Part shown: positions 45,883 through 57,803 of the stretch, piece after piece
Layout of the letters: every line of letters begins with the position of its first letter
Position numbering within the stretch: position 1 is the first letter of the stretch
DNA from: Catenulispora sp. MAP5-51
GTDB lineage: Bacteria > Actinomycetota > Actinomycetes > Streptomycetales > Catenulisporaceae
Assembly: GCF_041261205.1 (NCBI RefSeq)
Contig: NZ_JBGCCH010000041.1
Coordinates: forward strand, 1-64,000
Direction: 5' to 3'
DNA: 64,000 nt
Program-made: the position numbers and the translations under genes
Notes under the pieces: generated by a model
The model's input: the letters and a program-made list of their open reading frames with translations, nothing else
Database searches by the model: none
What the model was told of the DNA's origin: nothing

Positions 45883-46836
45883 ATGGTGAACAAACCCAGC
45901 ACAACGCCGAGGCGGGTTTCATATAAGGGCCCGTTCCACGCGGTATTGCGCGAAGCCATCGCTGAGCGGGCATTGACCCTGCGTGCCGTCCAGCGACGCC
46001 TGGCAGGGCTCGACGTGCATGTGAGCGTGGGCACGCTCAGCTACTGGCAATCCGGAGCTCGTACTCCCCAACGCGGTAACTCGCGCCGCGCGATCGCCGC
46101 CTTGGAGAAGGTCCTCGAGCTGCCCAACGGCATGTTGGCCGCTCTGCTCACGGCGAAGTCGTCGCCGTCTGTGAACCACTCGCAGCATCCCGACCAGCCC
46201 GATCAGACTGTGCAGCAGCCGCAGTCCTGGGACGAGTTCATCCCTGCCGCGCCCGCGATGCGTGCTCTGTTGGCCCAGTTCGGCGCCGAAGTTCAAGATT
46301 GTTTGGCGACGGTCAGCCTCCACCAGATCGCGCACATCGGCGAAGGCCGTGAGTTGGCTCGGTGTGACATCACCGAGACGGTTGTCGCTCGCGAGCCTGT
46401 CGACCGGTATGTGTTCGCCTTTCAGACGGATCCGGACGCTGACGTGTCGGACGTGACGATCGCCGCGGCTGGGAACTGCCGTCTTGGTCGTATGCGGAAC
46501 GACCGGGAAACCGGCATGGTGGCGGCCGAGCTGCTCTTCGACAGGCTGCTCCTACCCGGAGACGCGTACCTGATCCACTACGCCTACGCCCACCCCGCGA
46601 CTGGCGGTTTCCGGGATATACACCGCATCCTGCGTTCGGGAGCGGACATCTATGCGCTCAGCGTCGCCTTTCATCCTTCCGCACTGCCGGTGCACTGTTT
46701 CCGGTTCAGCACGGCCGATCGCGATGGTTCGCAGGACCGTAGTGCGAAGCTGTTTCTCGGTCCGCACAACACGGTGCACATCGCGGAACGCTCTGTGCAG
46801 CCGGGCGTCTACGGGATCACCTGGGACTGGCTTTGA
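45883..46836 (+). CDS. HTH regulator with a conserved C-terminal domain (paralogue 1)
   Basis: This is a 317-residue protein. The N-terminal 80 residues form an XRE-like helix-turn-helix (LREAIAERALTLRAVQRRLA, then VSVGTLSYWQSGARTPQR). The C-terminal about 200 residues are a beta-rich domain with ARCDITETVVAREPVDRYVF and CRLGRMRNDRETGMVAAELLFDR. The next gene has the same architecture and motifs (WQSGHRRPER, CRLGRTHDDDQLGMALGELLFDR). No ligand-binding family is recognised. It is divergent from the secreted peptidase and the shared intergenic region holds repeated sites, so it probably controls that gene and itself. Confidence 0.8.
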   Translation: MVNKPSTTPRRVSYKGPFHAVLREAIAERALTLRAVQRRLAGLDVHVSVGTLSYWQSGARTPQRGNSRRAIAALEKVLELPNGMLAALLTAKSSPSVNHSQHPDQPDQTVQQPQSWDEFIPAAPAMRALLAQFGAEVQDCLATVSLHQIAHIGEGRELARCDITETVVAREPVDRYVFAFQTDPDADVSDVTIAAAGNCRLGRMRNDRETGMVAAELLFDRLLLPGDAYLIHYAYAHPATGGFRDIHRILRSGADIYALSVAFHPSALPVHCFRFSTADRDGSQDRSAKLFLGPHNTVHIAERSVQPGVYGITWDWL

Positions 46837-47014
46837 CCGCCGCCTGCCTGCGAGCATCGGAGAGAGCCGCGGCCCATCGCTCTCCAGGGCTCCTGGCCGG
46901 CCCGCCCGCCGACGCTGTGGGCAGCCGACAAATTGCCAGCGTCTTGCCACCGTGATCGGCAGGCGGTAAGGATGGCGGTTGGAGTCTTATCAAGCCCGGA
47001 AGGCGGGTGCGCCG

Positions 47015-47992
47015 ATGAGTTCCCCCTACCGCGTAGTTTCCGCGTCGGAAGCAGGTGCCGCCTCCCGCCCGTTGCCGGGGGAACTGGCGCAAGCGCTGGC
47101 CACCGGCCCCTTCTGCGACGCTCTGCGGCTGGCAATCGCGGCTACCGGGCTGAGTCTGGATCGGATTCAGTACCGGCTGCGGGCCCGCGGGGCGCCAGTG
47201 AGTATCGCTGCCTTGAGCTTCTGGCAGTCCGGCCACCGGCGCCCGGAGCGTTCGGCCTCCCTGTCCGCGGTCGGCCACCTCGAGCAGATCCTCGGCCTGC
47301 CTGCCGGCTCGCTGATCGCGCTGCTCGGACCGCCACGCAGCCGCCGTCGAAGCCGGTCCGGACTCGAGCGACCGCCGCTGGAGGCTGTGTGGCCGGAACC
47401 GGACCGCGTGCGGGAAGTCCTGGAGCGGTTCGGTCCGCAGTGTGGCTGGGACGATGCCCTGGCCCGGATCAGCGCCCACGACCGGGTGGTGATGAACCCG
47501 GACGGCACGGTTCGTTCGATCCGCTGTCGCCAGATCATGCGGGCGGCCACGGACGGACCGGACCGATGGATGGCGATCTACCGCGCGGAAAACGACGATC
47601 CCGCCTTGCCGAGGGTGCATGCCCGGCACGGCTGTCGGCTCGGTCGGACTCACGACGACGACCAACTCGGCATGGCTCTCGGCGAGCTCTTGTTCGACCG
47701 TGCTCTGCGCAGAGACGAGTTCGTGGTGCTCGACTACGAGTTGGAGTTCCACTCGGCACACTCGCTCTTCGAAGCCTTCGGGCGCAGGTTCCGCCTTCCC
47801 ATGCGCCAGTACCTCATCGAGGTGGACTTCCACCCGGACGCCCTGCCGCGACAGTGCCAGCACGCCATCGTCCCCAGGTTCGAGCAGGCCCACACCATGG
47901 CCTGTGATGTGCCGCTCGACAGACAGAACCGGATACACGGGCTCGGGTTGGACCTGGAGGGCTGCTCGTACAACCTGCAGTGGCACTTCTGA
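47015..47992 (+). CDS. HTH regulator with a conserved C-terminal domain (paralogue 2)
   Basis: This is a 325-residue protein with the same layout as the preceding gene. An HTH near residues 30-95 (LRLAIAATGLSLDRIQYRLR, IAALSFWQSGHRRPERSASL) is followed by a long C-terminal domain with RHGCRLGRTHDDDQLGMALG, FHPDALPRQCQHAIV and an aromatic end (GCSYNLQWHF). ATG 47015 is preferred, with GGAAGGCGG upstream; a TTG 36 bases earlier is possible. The two genes probably arose by duplication. Their separation (178 bases) suggests independent promoters. Confidence 0.78.
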   Translation: MSSPYRVVSASEAGAASRPLPGELAQALATGPFCDALRLAIAATGLSLDRIQYRLRARGAPVSIAALSFWQSGHRRPERSASLSAVGHLEQILGLPAGSLIALLGPPRSRRRSRSGLERPPLEAVWPEPDRVREVLERFGPQCGWDDALARISAHDRVVMNPDGTVRSIRCRQIMRAATDGPDRWMAIYRAENDDPALPRVHARHGCRLGRTHDDDQLGMALGELLFDRALRRDEFVVLDYELEFHSAHSLFEAFGRRFRLPMRQYLIEVDFHPDALPRQCQHAIVPRFEQAHTMACDVPLDRQNRIHGLGLDLEGCSYNLQWHF

Positions 47993-48069
47993 CTGGGAGC
48001 ACCTCAGCGCCTGCGCCGTGCCGGGCCTTGATCCGTCCCGAGGGGTGGGATCGAAAGCGAGCAGATGCT

Positions 48070-48099
48070 TGACGGCTATGTCGCCGGGCCCGTAGCTTG
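48070..48099 (+). promoter_or_regulatory. Candidate promoter ahead of the first glycine riboswitch
   Basis: TTGACG (48070-48075) and TAGCTT (48094-48099) are separated by 18 bases. They end about 35 bases before the riboswitch. They resemble SigA-type -35 and -10 elements. Confidence 0.45.
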
Positions 48100-48132
48100 T
48101 CGGCAGGTTCAGACAACTCAATATCCCGCTGA

Positions 48133-48335
48133 TGATGCTGCGCAGAAGAGCTCACAACGCCCGGAAGGGTTGTGGCGCCGAAGGAGCAAATCCTCCCCGG
48201 AAACTCTCAGGCCTCAATTACCGCGCAGAGTAGGCGGACTCTGGAAAGTAGGCGCACTATGTGCCTCGCCGACGGTGAAAGTCGCGTGCTTCATGGCGCG
48301 GTGAAACTCTCAGGCCAATGACAGAGGGGGAGGCT
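48133..48335 (+). promoter_or_regulatory. Tandem glycine riboswitch 1
   Basis: Aptamer 1 shows GCCGAAGGAGCAA and AAACTCTCAGGC. The linker and second aptamer follow, with GACTCTGGAAAG, GCCGACGGTGAAAG and a second AAACTCTCAGGCCAATGACA, ending in GAGGGGGAGG. These are the conserved elements of the two-aptamer glycine riboswitch. The only ORF directly downstream is a 22-codon one at 48388; the gcvP gene has its own riboswitch further on. Confidence 0.92.
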
Positions 48336-48387
48336 CACTCGGCCGCACACGTGTCTTGCGTGTTGCTCGACTCCTGAGGAAGCCTCC

Positions 48388-48456
48388 ATGATCTACCGCA
48401 TCCCCCACCACGCAGCGCTCGCTCAAGCACGTCCGCGCGTGCCTTCCACCATCTGA
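48388..48456 (+). CDS. 22-codon ORF downstream of riboswitch 1
   Basis: ATG is preceded by GAGGAAG at about six bases. The peptide is MIYRIPHHAALAQARPRVPS plus two residues before TGA. The position matches that of a riboswitch-controlled gene, so the ORF could be a leader peptide or the start of a lost gene. No homologue is recognised. Confidence 0.35.
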   Translation: MIYRIPHHAALAQARPRVPSTI

Positions 48457-48556
48457 TCGGGTCGGCAACGGCCCGCGGCCGCGCCGTCCCTGAGCCCGGT
48501 CTTCCCTCAGGGCCGGCTCCCGGCGGCGCGGTCGCCGACCACCCGTTCGCCCTTTG

Positions 48557-48562
48557 ACAACT
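48557..48562 (+). promoter_or_regulatory. Possible -35 element of the gcv operon
   Basis: TTGACA, a consensus -35 hexamer, lies about 28 bases before riboswitch 2. No convincing -10 hexamer is seen 16-18 bases downstream, so the call is weak. If real, the gcv operon has its own promoter and need not depend on readthrough from riboswitch 1. Confidence 0.3.
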
Positions 48563-48589
48563 TCACATCGCGCTGTTCGAACTGAAGCG

Positions 48590-48772
48590 GGAGAGCCCTC
48601 GCCTATCCACGGCGGGGCGCCGAAGGAGCAACACTCCCCAGAATCTCTCAGGCCCACCTACCGCTTCAGCTAGGCGACTCTGGAAAGTCAGGACTTTCAC
48701 GTCCTGCGCCCACGGTGCAAACCGCCCCACCCGGCGGTGAAGCTCTCAGGCAGCGATGACAGAGCGGGGAGG
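48590..48772 (+). promoter_or_regulatory. Tandem glycine riboswitch 2, upstream of gcvP
   Basis: The first aptamer has GCGGGAGAGCCC, GCCGAAGGAGCAA and GAATCTCTCAGGC. The second has GACTCTGGAAAG, GGTGAAGCTCTCAGGC and GATGACAGAGCGGGGAGG. The element ends about 50 bases before the gcvP start. When glycine is abundant it would switch on the glycine-cleavage operon. Confidence 0.93.
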
Positions 48773-48823
48773 TCACCCATCCACGGTGCCGCATCGCGGC
48801 GCCCGCACCTGGGAGCCTCCCGC

Positions 48824-51688
<2,865 letters not shown>

Positions 51689-51722
51689 CCCGACCGGACC
51701 ACTTCTTGAAAGCGATACCGCC

Positions 51723-52823
51723 ATGTCGAAGAAGACACCACTGCACGACATCCATACCGAACTCGGCGCGTCGTTCACCGACTTCGCCGGATGGTCCATG
51801 CCCCTGCGCTACAGCTCTGAGCTGGCCGAACACCACGCCGTGCGCAAGACCGCCGGCATCTTCGACCTCACCCACATGGGAGAGATCGAGCTGACCGGCC
51901 CGGAGGCCGGCCGTGCGCTCGACTACGCGCTGGTCGGCCAGGCCTCGAAGATCGGCATCGGGCGCGCCCGATACTCCATGCTGGTCCATGAGAACGGCGG
52001 CGTGCTGGACGACCTGATCGTCTACCGCCTGGCCGAGACCAAGTACCTGGTCGTCGCCAACGCCAGCAACGCACAGGTCGTCTGCTCCGCCCTGCGCGAT
52101 CGGATCGACGGGTTCGCAGCCGCGATCCACGACGCCTGCGACGAGTGGGCGCTCATCGCCGTCCAAGGCCCGAACTCCGCCGCGATCCTGGCCGGTCTCG
52201 TCGACGTCGACGTCCCGTCACTCAAGTACTACGCGATCGACCCGGCGCAGCTGGCCGGATATGAGGTGCTACTCGCACGCACCGGCTACACCGGCGAGGA
52301 CGGATTCGAGATATACGTCCGCCCGCAAGACGCCTCAGCGATCTGGCAGACCATCAGCACAACAGGTGCCGGGCACGGGCTCATCCCGTGCGGCCTGGCC
52401 TGCCGCGACACCCTTCGTCTCGAGGCCGGCATGCCGCTGTACGGCCACGAGCTCACCGTGCGCACCACGCCGTTCGAGGCAGATTTGGGCCGCGTAGTGG
52501 TGTTCGGAAAACCAGGCGGATTCGTCGGCGAGGCCGCACTGACCGCCCGGCTCGCACTGGGGACCAGCCGGGTGCTTGTCGGACTGACCTTGACCGGCCG
52601 AAGAGCACCGCGCACCGGCTACCCCGTGCTGGACCCGGACAACGGCAAGCAGATCGGCGAGATCACCTCCGGCGCCCTGTCACCCAGCATCGGCCATCCC
52701 GTGGCGATGGCGTATCTGCCGGTCAACCGAAGTGAGCCGGGCACCAAGGTGATGGCCGACATCCGCGGGGCCCGCGCAGAGGCCACCGTCGTCCCGCTGC
52801 CCTTCTACCGCGGCCGATCCTGA
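51723..52823 (+). CDS. gcvT: Aminomethyltransferase, T-protein
   Basis: This is a 366-residue enzyme that releases ammonia from the aminomethyl-lipoyl group on GcvH and forms 5,10-methylene-THF. Family landmarks are [47 protein letters not shown], and the end [10 protein letters not shown] with VPLPFYRG. The start is ATG 51723; the frame upstream overlaps gcvP and is not used. It lies 34 bases after gcvP and 34 bases before gcvH. Confidence 0.97.
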   Translation: MSKKTPLHDIHTELGASFTDFAGWSMPLRYSSELAEHHAVRKTAGIFDLTHMGEIELTGPEAGRALDYALVGQASKIGIGRARYSMLVHENGGVLDDLIVYRLAETKYLVVANASNAQVVCSALRDRIDGFAAAIHDACDEWALIAVQGPNSAAILAGLVDVDVPSLKYYAIDPAQLAGYEVLLARTGYTGEDGFEIYVRPQDASAIWQTISTTGAGHGLIPCGLACRDTLRLEAGMPLYGHELTVRTTPFEADLGRVVVFGKPGGFVGEAALTARLALGTSRVLVGLTLTGRRAPRTGYPVLDPDNGKQIGEITSGALSPSIGHPVAMAYLPVNRSEPGTKVMADIRGARAEATVVPLPFYRGRS

Positions 52824-52857
52824 TCAACCTCGAGCGAAAGAACACGAGATCACAACC

Positions 52858-53232
52858 ATGAGCCTGCCAGCAAACCTGAAATACACCGCCGACCATGAGT
52901 GGCTCGCGGCCGACGGTGAGGTCTCCACCGTCGGCATCACCGTCCACGCCGCCGACGCCCTCGGCGAGGTCGTGTATGTCTCCCTGCCCGCCGTCGGCGA
53001 CACGGTCATCGCTGGCCAGTCATGCGGGGAGATCGAATCGACCAAGTCCGTCAGCGACCTGTACGCCCCCGCCGACGGCGAGATCGTCGAAGTCAACGAC
53101 GCCGTGGTGGCCGACCCGGCAGTGATCAATTCCGACCCGTTCGGCGGCGGCTGGCTGTTCAAGCTGCGCATCACCGGCGCGCCGGACCTACTGGACACTG
53201 ACGCGTACGCGGCGCTCACCGAGGGAGCCTGA
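52858..53232 (+). CDS. gcvH: Glycine cleavage H-protein
   Basis: This is a 124-residue lipoyl carrier that shuttles the aminomethyl group between P-, T- and L-proteins. It starts with the typical [20 protein letters not shown]. The lipoylation site is Lys63 in [15 protein letters not shown]. It ends with the usual [13 protein letters not shown] segment. The stop is two bases before glyA, so translation is coupled. The lipA gene two positions on makes the cofactor this protein needs. Confidence 0.97.
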   Translation: MSLPANLKYTADHEWLAADGEVSTVGITVHAADALGEVVYVSLPAVGDTVIAGQSCGEIESTKSVSDLYAPADGEIVEVNDAVVADPAVINSDPFGGGWLFKLRITGAPDLLDTDAYAALTEGA

Positions 53233-53234
53233 CC

Positions 53235-54506
53235 ATGGCCGTTCTGGATCAGAGGCTCACCGACGTCGACCCCGAGGTGCACGCCGCCGTGCGTGCCGAG
53301 CTCGGCCGACAGCAGAACACGCTGGAGATGATCGCGTCGGAGAACTTCGCCCCGGTCGCGGTGATGGAGGCCCAGGGCTCGGTCCTGACCAACAAGTACG
53401 CCGAAGGCTACCCGGGACGCCGCTACTACGGCGGCTGCGAGCACGTCGACGTGACCGAGCAGCTCGCCATCGACCGGGTCAAGGCCCTGTTCGGCGTCTC
53501 GTTCGCCAACGTGCAGCCGCACTCCGGTGCCCAGGCGAACGCGTCGGCGATGATGGCGCTGCTGGAACCGGGCGACACCATCCTGGGCCTGGACCTGGCC
53601 CACGGCGGCCACCTCACTCACGGCATGCGGCTCAACTTCTCCGGCAAGCTGTACAAGGTCGTCGCCTACCACGTCTCCGAGCCGGACCACCGTGTGGACA
53701 TGGCCGAGGTCGAGCGCCTCGCCCGGGAGCACCGGCCGCGGCTGATCGTCGCCGGCTGGTCGGCCTACCCCCGGCAGCTCGACTTCGCCGCGTTCCGACG
53801 GATCGCCGATGAGATCGGCGCCTACCTGATGGTCGACATGGCGCACTTCGCCGGACTGGTCGCCGCCGGCCTGCATCCCAACCCGGTGCAATACGCCGAC
53901 GTGGTCACCACCACCACGCACAAGACCCTCGGCGGCCCTCGCGGCGGAGTGGTGCTCACCAACCGCGAGGACATCGCCAAGAAGATCAACAGTGCGGTGT
54001 TCCCCGGCCAGCAGGGCGGGCCGCTCGAACACGTCATCGCGGCCAAGGCGGTCGCATTCAAGCTGGCCGCGCAACCGGAGTTCCGCGCACGCCAGGAACG
54101 AACGCTGGCCGGCGCCCGACTGATCGCGCAACGACTGAGCGCACCGGACATCGCGGCGTCGGGCGTCTCGGTACTCACCGGCGGCACCGACGTCCACCTG
54201 GTGCTGGTCGACCTGCGTGAATCCGAGCTCGACGGCAAGCAGGCCGAAGACCGCCTGCACGGCATCGGCATCACGGTCAACCGCAACGCCGTGCCGTTCG
54301 ACCCCCGCCCGCCGATGGTGACCTCGGGGCTGCGGATCGGCACCCCGGCCCTGGCCACCCGCGGCTTCGGAGACGCCGACTTCGCCGAGGTCGCCGACAT
54401 CATCGCCGAGGCGCTCAAGCCCGGGTACGACGACAACCAGGCCGCAAAGTTGCGCTCCCTCGTAGCCGCCCTCGCCCAGGCGCACCCGCTCTACGCGGAG
54501 CTGTGA
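53235..54506 (+). CDS. glyA: Serine hydroxymethyltransferase
   Basis: This is a 423-residue PLP enzyme that interconverts glycine plus methylene-THF with serine. Motifs are [11 protein letters not shown], the substrate-loop sequence [33 protein letters not shown], and the PLP lysine Lys230 in [14 protein letters not shown]. Its placement directly after gcvH links methylene-THF from glycine cleavage to serine formation, feeding sdaA downstream. It is separated by one base from lipA. Confidence 0.97.
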   Translation: MAVLDQRLTDVDPEVHAAVRAELGRQQNTLEMIASENFAPVAVMEAQGSVLTNKYAEGYPGRRYYGGCEHVDVTEQLAIDRVKALFGVSFANVQPHSGAQANASAMMALLEPGDTILGLDLAHGGHLTHGMRLNFSGKLYKVVAYHVSEPDHRVDMAEVERLAREHRPRLIVAGWSAYPRQLDFAAFRRIADEIGAYLMVDMAHFAGLVAAGLHPNPVQYADVVTTTTHKTLGGPRGGVVLTNREDIAKKINSAVFPGQQGGPLEHVIAAKAVAFKLAAQPEFRARQERTLAGARLIAQRLSAPDIAASGVSVLTGGTDVHLVLVDLRESELDGKQAEDRLHGIGITVNRNAVPFDPRPPMVTSGLRIGTPALATRGFGDADFAEVADIIAEALKPGYDDNQAAKLRSLVAALAQAHPLYAEL

Positions 54507-54507
54507 G

Positions 54508-55467
54508 ATGAGCGACGCCACCGCGCCCCTCGTGCCACCCGAGGGTCGCAGGCTGCTGCGACTTGAGGTCCGGAACTCCCAGACCCCGGTCGAACGGAAA
54601 CCAGAGTGGGTCAGGGCCCGGGTGAAGATGGGGCCCGCGTACAGCCAGCTGCGCGGCCTGGTCGAGCGCGAAGGCCTGCACACGGTCTGCCAGGAAGCGG
54701 GCTGCCCGAACATCTTCGAATGCTGGGAGGACCGCGAGGCCACCTTCCTGATCGGCGGCGAGCAGTGCACCCGGCGCTGCGACTTCTGCCAGATCGACAC
54801 CGGAAGGCCGGCCGAACTCGACCGCGACGAGCCGCGGCGGGTGGCCGAATCGGTCGCGGCGATGGGGCTGCGCTATGCCACCGTCACGGGTGTGGCCCGC
54901 GACGACCTGCCCGACGGCGGCGCGTGGCTGTACGCCGAGACCGTCCGACAGATCCACGCGCTGAACCCCGGCACCGGGGTGGAGAACCTGATCCCGGACT
55001 TCAACGGGGACCCCGAAGTGCTGGCCCAGGTGTTTGAATCCCGACCGGAAGTTCTCGCGCACAACCTGGAGACGGTGCCACGGGTCTTCAAACGGATCCG
55101 CCCCGGCTTCCGGTACGAACGCTCCCTCGGCGTGCTCAGTGCTGCTCGGGAGTCCGGGCTGGTGACCAAGTCAAACCTGATCCTGGGCATGGGCGAGACC
55201 CGACCGGAGATCTCGGCCGCACTGCAGGACCTGCGTGACACCGGGTGCGACCTGGTCACCATAACGCAGTACCTGCGCCCCTCGGCGCGCCACCACCCGG
55301 TGGCGCGCTGGGTCAACCCGTCGGAGTTCGTCGAATTGAAGGAGGAGGCCGAGCAGATCGGCTTCGCCGGAGTGATGTCCGGCCCGCTGGTGCGCTCGTC
55401 CTACCGCGCCAGCCAGCTCTATCGGCAGGCGCTGGACAATAGGGTCGGCAGGCCACCCGGCACCTGA
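54508..55467 (+). CDS. lipA: Lipoyl synthase
   Basis: This is a 319-residue radical SAM enzyme that inserts two sulfurs into octanoyl groups, for example on GcvH. The auxiliary cluster cysteines are Cys61, Cys66 and Cys72 ([12 protein letters not shown]). The radical SAM cysteines are Cys87, Cys91 and Cys94 (CTRRCDFCQ). Further landmarks are [17 protein letters not shown] and [15 protein letters not shown], and the end has the family serine in [10 protein letters not shown]. No lipB is adjacent, which suggests octanoyl transfer is encoded elsewhere. Confidence 0.97.
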   Translation: MSDATAPLVPPEGRRLLRLEVRNSQTPVERKPEWVRARVKMGPAYSQLRGLVEREGLHTVCQEAGCPNIFECWEDREATFLIGGEQCTRRCDFCQIDTGRPAELDRDEPRRVAESVAAMGLRYATVTGVARDDLPDGGAWLYAETVRQIHALNPGTGVENLIPDFNGDPEVLAQVFESRPEVLAHNLETVPRVFKRIRPGFRYERSLGVLSAARESGLVTKSNLILGMGETRPEISAALQDLRDTGCDLVTITQYLRPSARHHPVARWVNPSEFVELKEEAEQIGFAGVMSGPLVRSSYRASQLYRQALDNRVGRPPGT

Positions 55468-55484
55468 ATCACACGGCTGACGAC

Positions 55485-55575
55485 GCTGCGCAGGAGAGCC
55501 GCACCCACCGACGGGTGCGGCTCCGCGGGCGCAGATCTTCCCGGAATCTCTCAGGCCCATAACGGAGGGGGAGGC
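55485..55575 (+). promoter_or_regulatory. Single-aptamer, shortened glycine riboswitch upstream of sdaA
   Basis: The element has CAGGAGAGCC, a strong hairpin (CCGCACCC...GGGTGCGG), CCCGGAATCTCTCAGGCCC and ACGGAGGGGGAGG. These match the glycine aptamer frame. The usual GCCGAAGGAGCAA core is replaced by a shorter GGCGCAGATC. It lies about 58 bases before sdaA. Ligand binding may be altered or the copy may be degenerate. Confidence 0.75.
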
Positions 55576-55632
55576 TCGCTCGCGGGACCGCCGCCGTCCC
55601 CACCCATCCCCCCGTCTGTCTAAGGAAGCCCC

Positions 55633-57015
55633 ATGGCTATCTCCGTGTTCGACCTCTTCTCCATCGGCATCGGGCCGTCCAGCTCGCACACCGTCGGCCC
55701 GATGCGCGCTGCCGGCATGTTCGTCCGCGGCCTGAAGGACGACGGTCTGCTTGACCGAACCTCATCTGTGCGGGCGGAGCTGTTCGGTTCCCTCGGTGCC
55801 ACCGGCCACGGCCACGGCACGCCGAAGGCCGTCATGCTCGGCCTGGAGGGCAATACTCCTGACACTGTCGACGTCGACACGGCCGACGAGCAGGTCGAGC
55901 GGATCCGCACGACCCGGCGCATCCGCCTGCTCGCAGCCGAAATCGGTCCACGATGCGAGATTGTTTTCGACCCCGACGCCGAGCTGATCCTGCACCGCCG
56001 CCGCACGCTGCCCTACCACGCGAATGGTATGACGTTGTGCGCATACGACGTGGCGGGCGCGCTGCTGCTGCAGAAGACCTACTACTCGGTCGGCGGCGGC
56101 TTCGTCGTGGACGAACAGGCCGTCGGCGCCGACCGGGTCAAGGCCGACGACACCGTGCTGCGCTACCCCTTCCACAGCTGCGACGAACTGCTGGGGCTGT
56201 GCCGTGAAACGGGCCTGTCTGTCTCGGCTCTGATGCTGGAGAACGAGAAGGCGTGGCGCACCGAGCAGGAGATCCGTTCCGGTCTGCTGGAGATCTGGGC
56301 GGTGATGAAGGCGTGTGTGGATCGCGGCCTGGCGCGCGAGGGCATCCTGCCCGGCGGGCTGAAGGTCCGGCGCCGCGCGGCGGCCGCCGCCAGAGTGCTG
56401 CGCACGGTCGGCGACCCGGCAGACCGGAGCATGGAGTGGATCACGCTCTACGCGATGGCGGTGAACGAGGAGAACGCGGCAGGCGGGAGGGTCGTGACAG
56501 CCCCTACGAACGGCGCCGCGGGGATCCTGCCGGCCGTGCTGCACTACTACCTCGCCTTCGTGCCCGGCACGGACGATGACGGCATCGTCAGATTCCTTCT
56601 CGCCGCGGGCGCGATCGGCCTGTTGTACAAGGAGAATGCGAGCATCTCCGGCGCCGAGGTCGGCTGCCAGGGCGAGGTCGGTTCGGCCTGCTCGATGGCC
56701 GCCGGCGCGCTGGCCGAGGTGCTCGGCGGGACGCCGGAACAGGTGGAGAACGCCGCCGAGATAGGCATGGAGCACAATTTGGGCCTGACCTGCGACCCGG
56801 TCGGCGGCCTGGTGCAGATCCCGTGCATCGAGCGCAACGGAATGGCTGCCGTCAAGGCTGTGACCGCCGCCCGCATGGCACTGCGCGGGGACGGCCGCCA
56901 TCACGTCTCCCTCGACAAGGTCATCAAGACGATGAAGGAAACCGGTGCCGACATGAAGGTCAAGTACAAGGAGACCGCACGCGGCGGCCTCGCGGTCAAC
57001 GTCATCGAATGCTAG
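55633..57015 (+). CDS. sdaA: L-serine ammonia-lyase (iron-sulfur type)
   Basis: This is a 460-residue single-chain enzyme that turns serine into pyruvate and ammonia in the cytoplasm. The beta-like part starts [20 protein letters not shown]. The alpha-like part has [33 protein letters not shown] and [15 protein letters not shown], which hold the cysteines for the [4Fe-4S] cluster. It ends in the conserved NVIEC. AGGAAG precedes the ATG. It completes glycine to serine to pyruvate flux from the upstream operon and is under its own glycine riboswitch. Confidence 0.97.
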   Translation: MAISVFDLFSIGIGPSSSHTVGPMRAAGMFVRGLKDDGLLDRTSSVRAELFGSLGATGHGHGTPKAVMLGLEGNTPDTVDVDTADEQVERIRTTRRIRLLAAEIGPRCEIVFDPDAELILHRRRTLPYHANGMTLCAYDVAGALLLQKTYYSVGGGFVVDEQAVGADRVKADDTVLRYPFHSCDELLGLCRETGLSVSALMLENEKAWRTEQEIRSGLLEIWAVMKACVDRGLAREGILPGGLKVRRRAAAAARVLRTVGDPADRSMEWITLYAMAVNEENAAGGRVVTAPTNGAAGILPAVLHYYLAFVPGTDDDGIVRFLLAAGAIGLLYKENASISGAEVGCQGEVGSACSMAAGALAEVLGGTPEQVENAAEIGMEHNLGLTCDPVGGLVQIPCIERNGMAAVKAVTAARMALRGDGRHHVSLDKVIKTMKETGADMKVKYKETARGGLAVNVIEC

Positions 57016-57138
57016 ATCACGTGGCACGGCCAGCCTCGCAGAATCAGCGGCCGGCGGTCCCACTTCACTTGCGGTGACGCCGATGGCCAGTCCCGGCCGG
57101 GGCCTTTCCCGCTGCGCCGCCTAGATCGGAGTCGAACG

Positions 57139-57803
57139 ATGTACCGTGCCGAATCGAACCGGATCACAGCCGGAGGCCTGCACAGACCAGTGCTCACGAC
57201 GCTGTCCTACGGGACCGCTGCGCTCGGCAACCTCTACTCGCCCATCGATGACGAGAGTGCCCCCGCCGCCGTCTCCGCGGGCATCCGCTCCTTCGACACC
57301 GCGCCGCACTAGGTCTCGGCCTGGCCGAACGCCGGCTCGGCGACGCGCTCCGTGGCCTCCCGCGCGCTGCGTATTCGGTCTCGACGAAGGTCGGATACCT
57401 CCTCGAACCGGCGTCCGAGGTGGTCGGGACCGACCTCACCAACGGCTTCGCCGTTCCGGCCACGCACCACCGGCGATGGGACTTCAATACGGACGTCGTC
57501 CGGCGTTCCCTGGAGGACAGCCTGGATCGGCTCGGCCTGGACCGCGTCGACATCGTCTACCTCCACGGCTCGGAAGACCACGCCGAAGCTGTGCTCCGAG
57601 AGGCCTACCCCGCCCTGGAGGCCGAGGCCAATGGCTGTCTGGCCGGGCTGGTCGACCTGCGCGACGAGCCCGGATACCGCCTGACCGTCCGCAACGGGCA
57701 CCACGCCGAACGGACGATAGCCATTTCGGCCGGTCCGGTATGGTCGACGCGCAGGGCTGCGAACGACAGGCGTAGGTCAGAGCTGGCCGACTCTCACGGC
57801 TGA
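57139..57803 (+). pseudogene. Aldo/keto reductase, frameshifted and truncated
   Basis: The first frame from ATG 57139 reads VLTTLSYGTAALGNLYSPID and SAGIRSFDTAPH, then meets TAG at 57310. After a one-base shift the next frame continues LGLAERRLGDALRGLPRAA, VSTKVGYLLEP and VVRRSLEDSLDRLGLDRVDIVYLHGSED. This is the family of L-fucose/D-threo-aldose dehydrogenase-like reductases (about 320 residues). One base is missing in the expected HYGLGLAE, removing the catalytic Tyr region from frame. The C-terminal third is also absent, so the gene is dead. Confidence 0.8.

Noticed and set aside
52824-54800. 658-codon open frame on the minus strand across gcvH, glyA and lipA
   Set aside because: It is a mirror of GC-rich coding on the other strand; the plus-strand genes are unmistakable.
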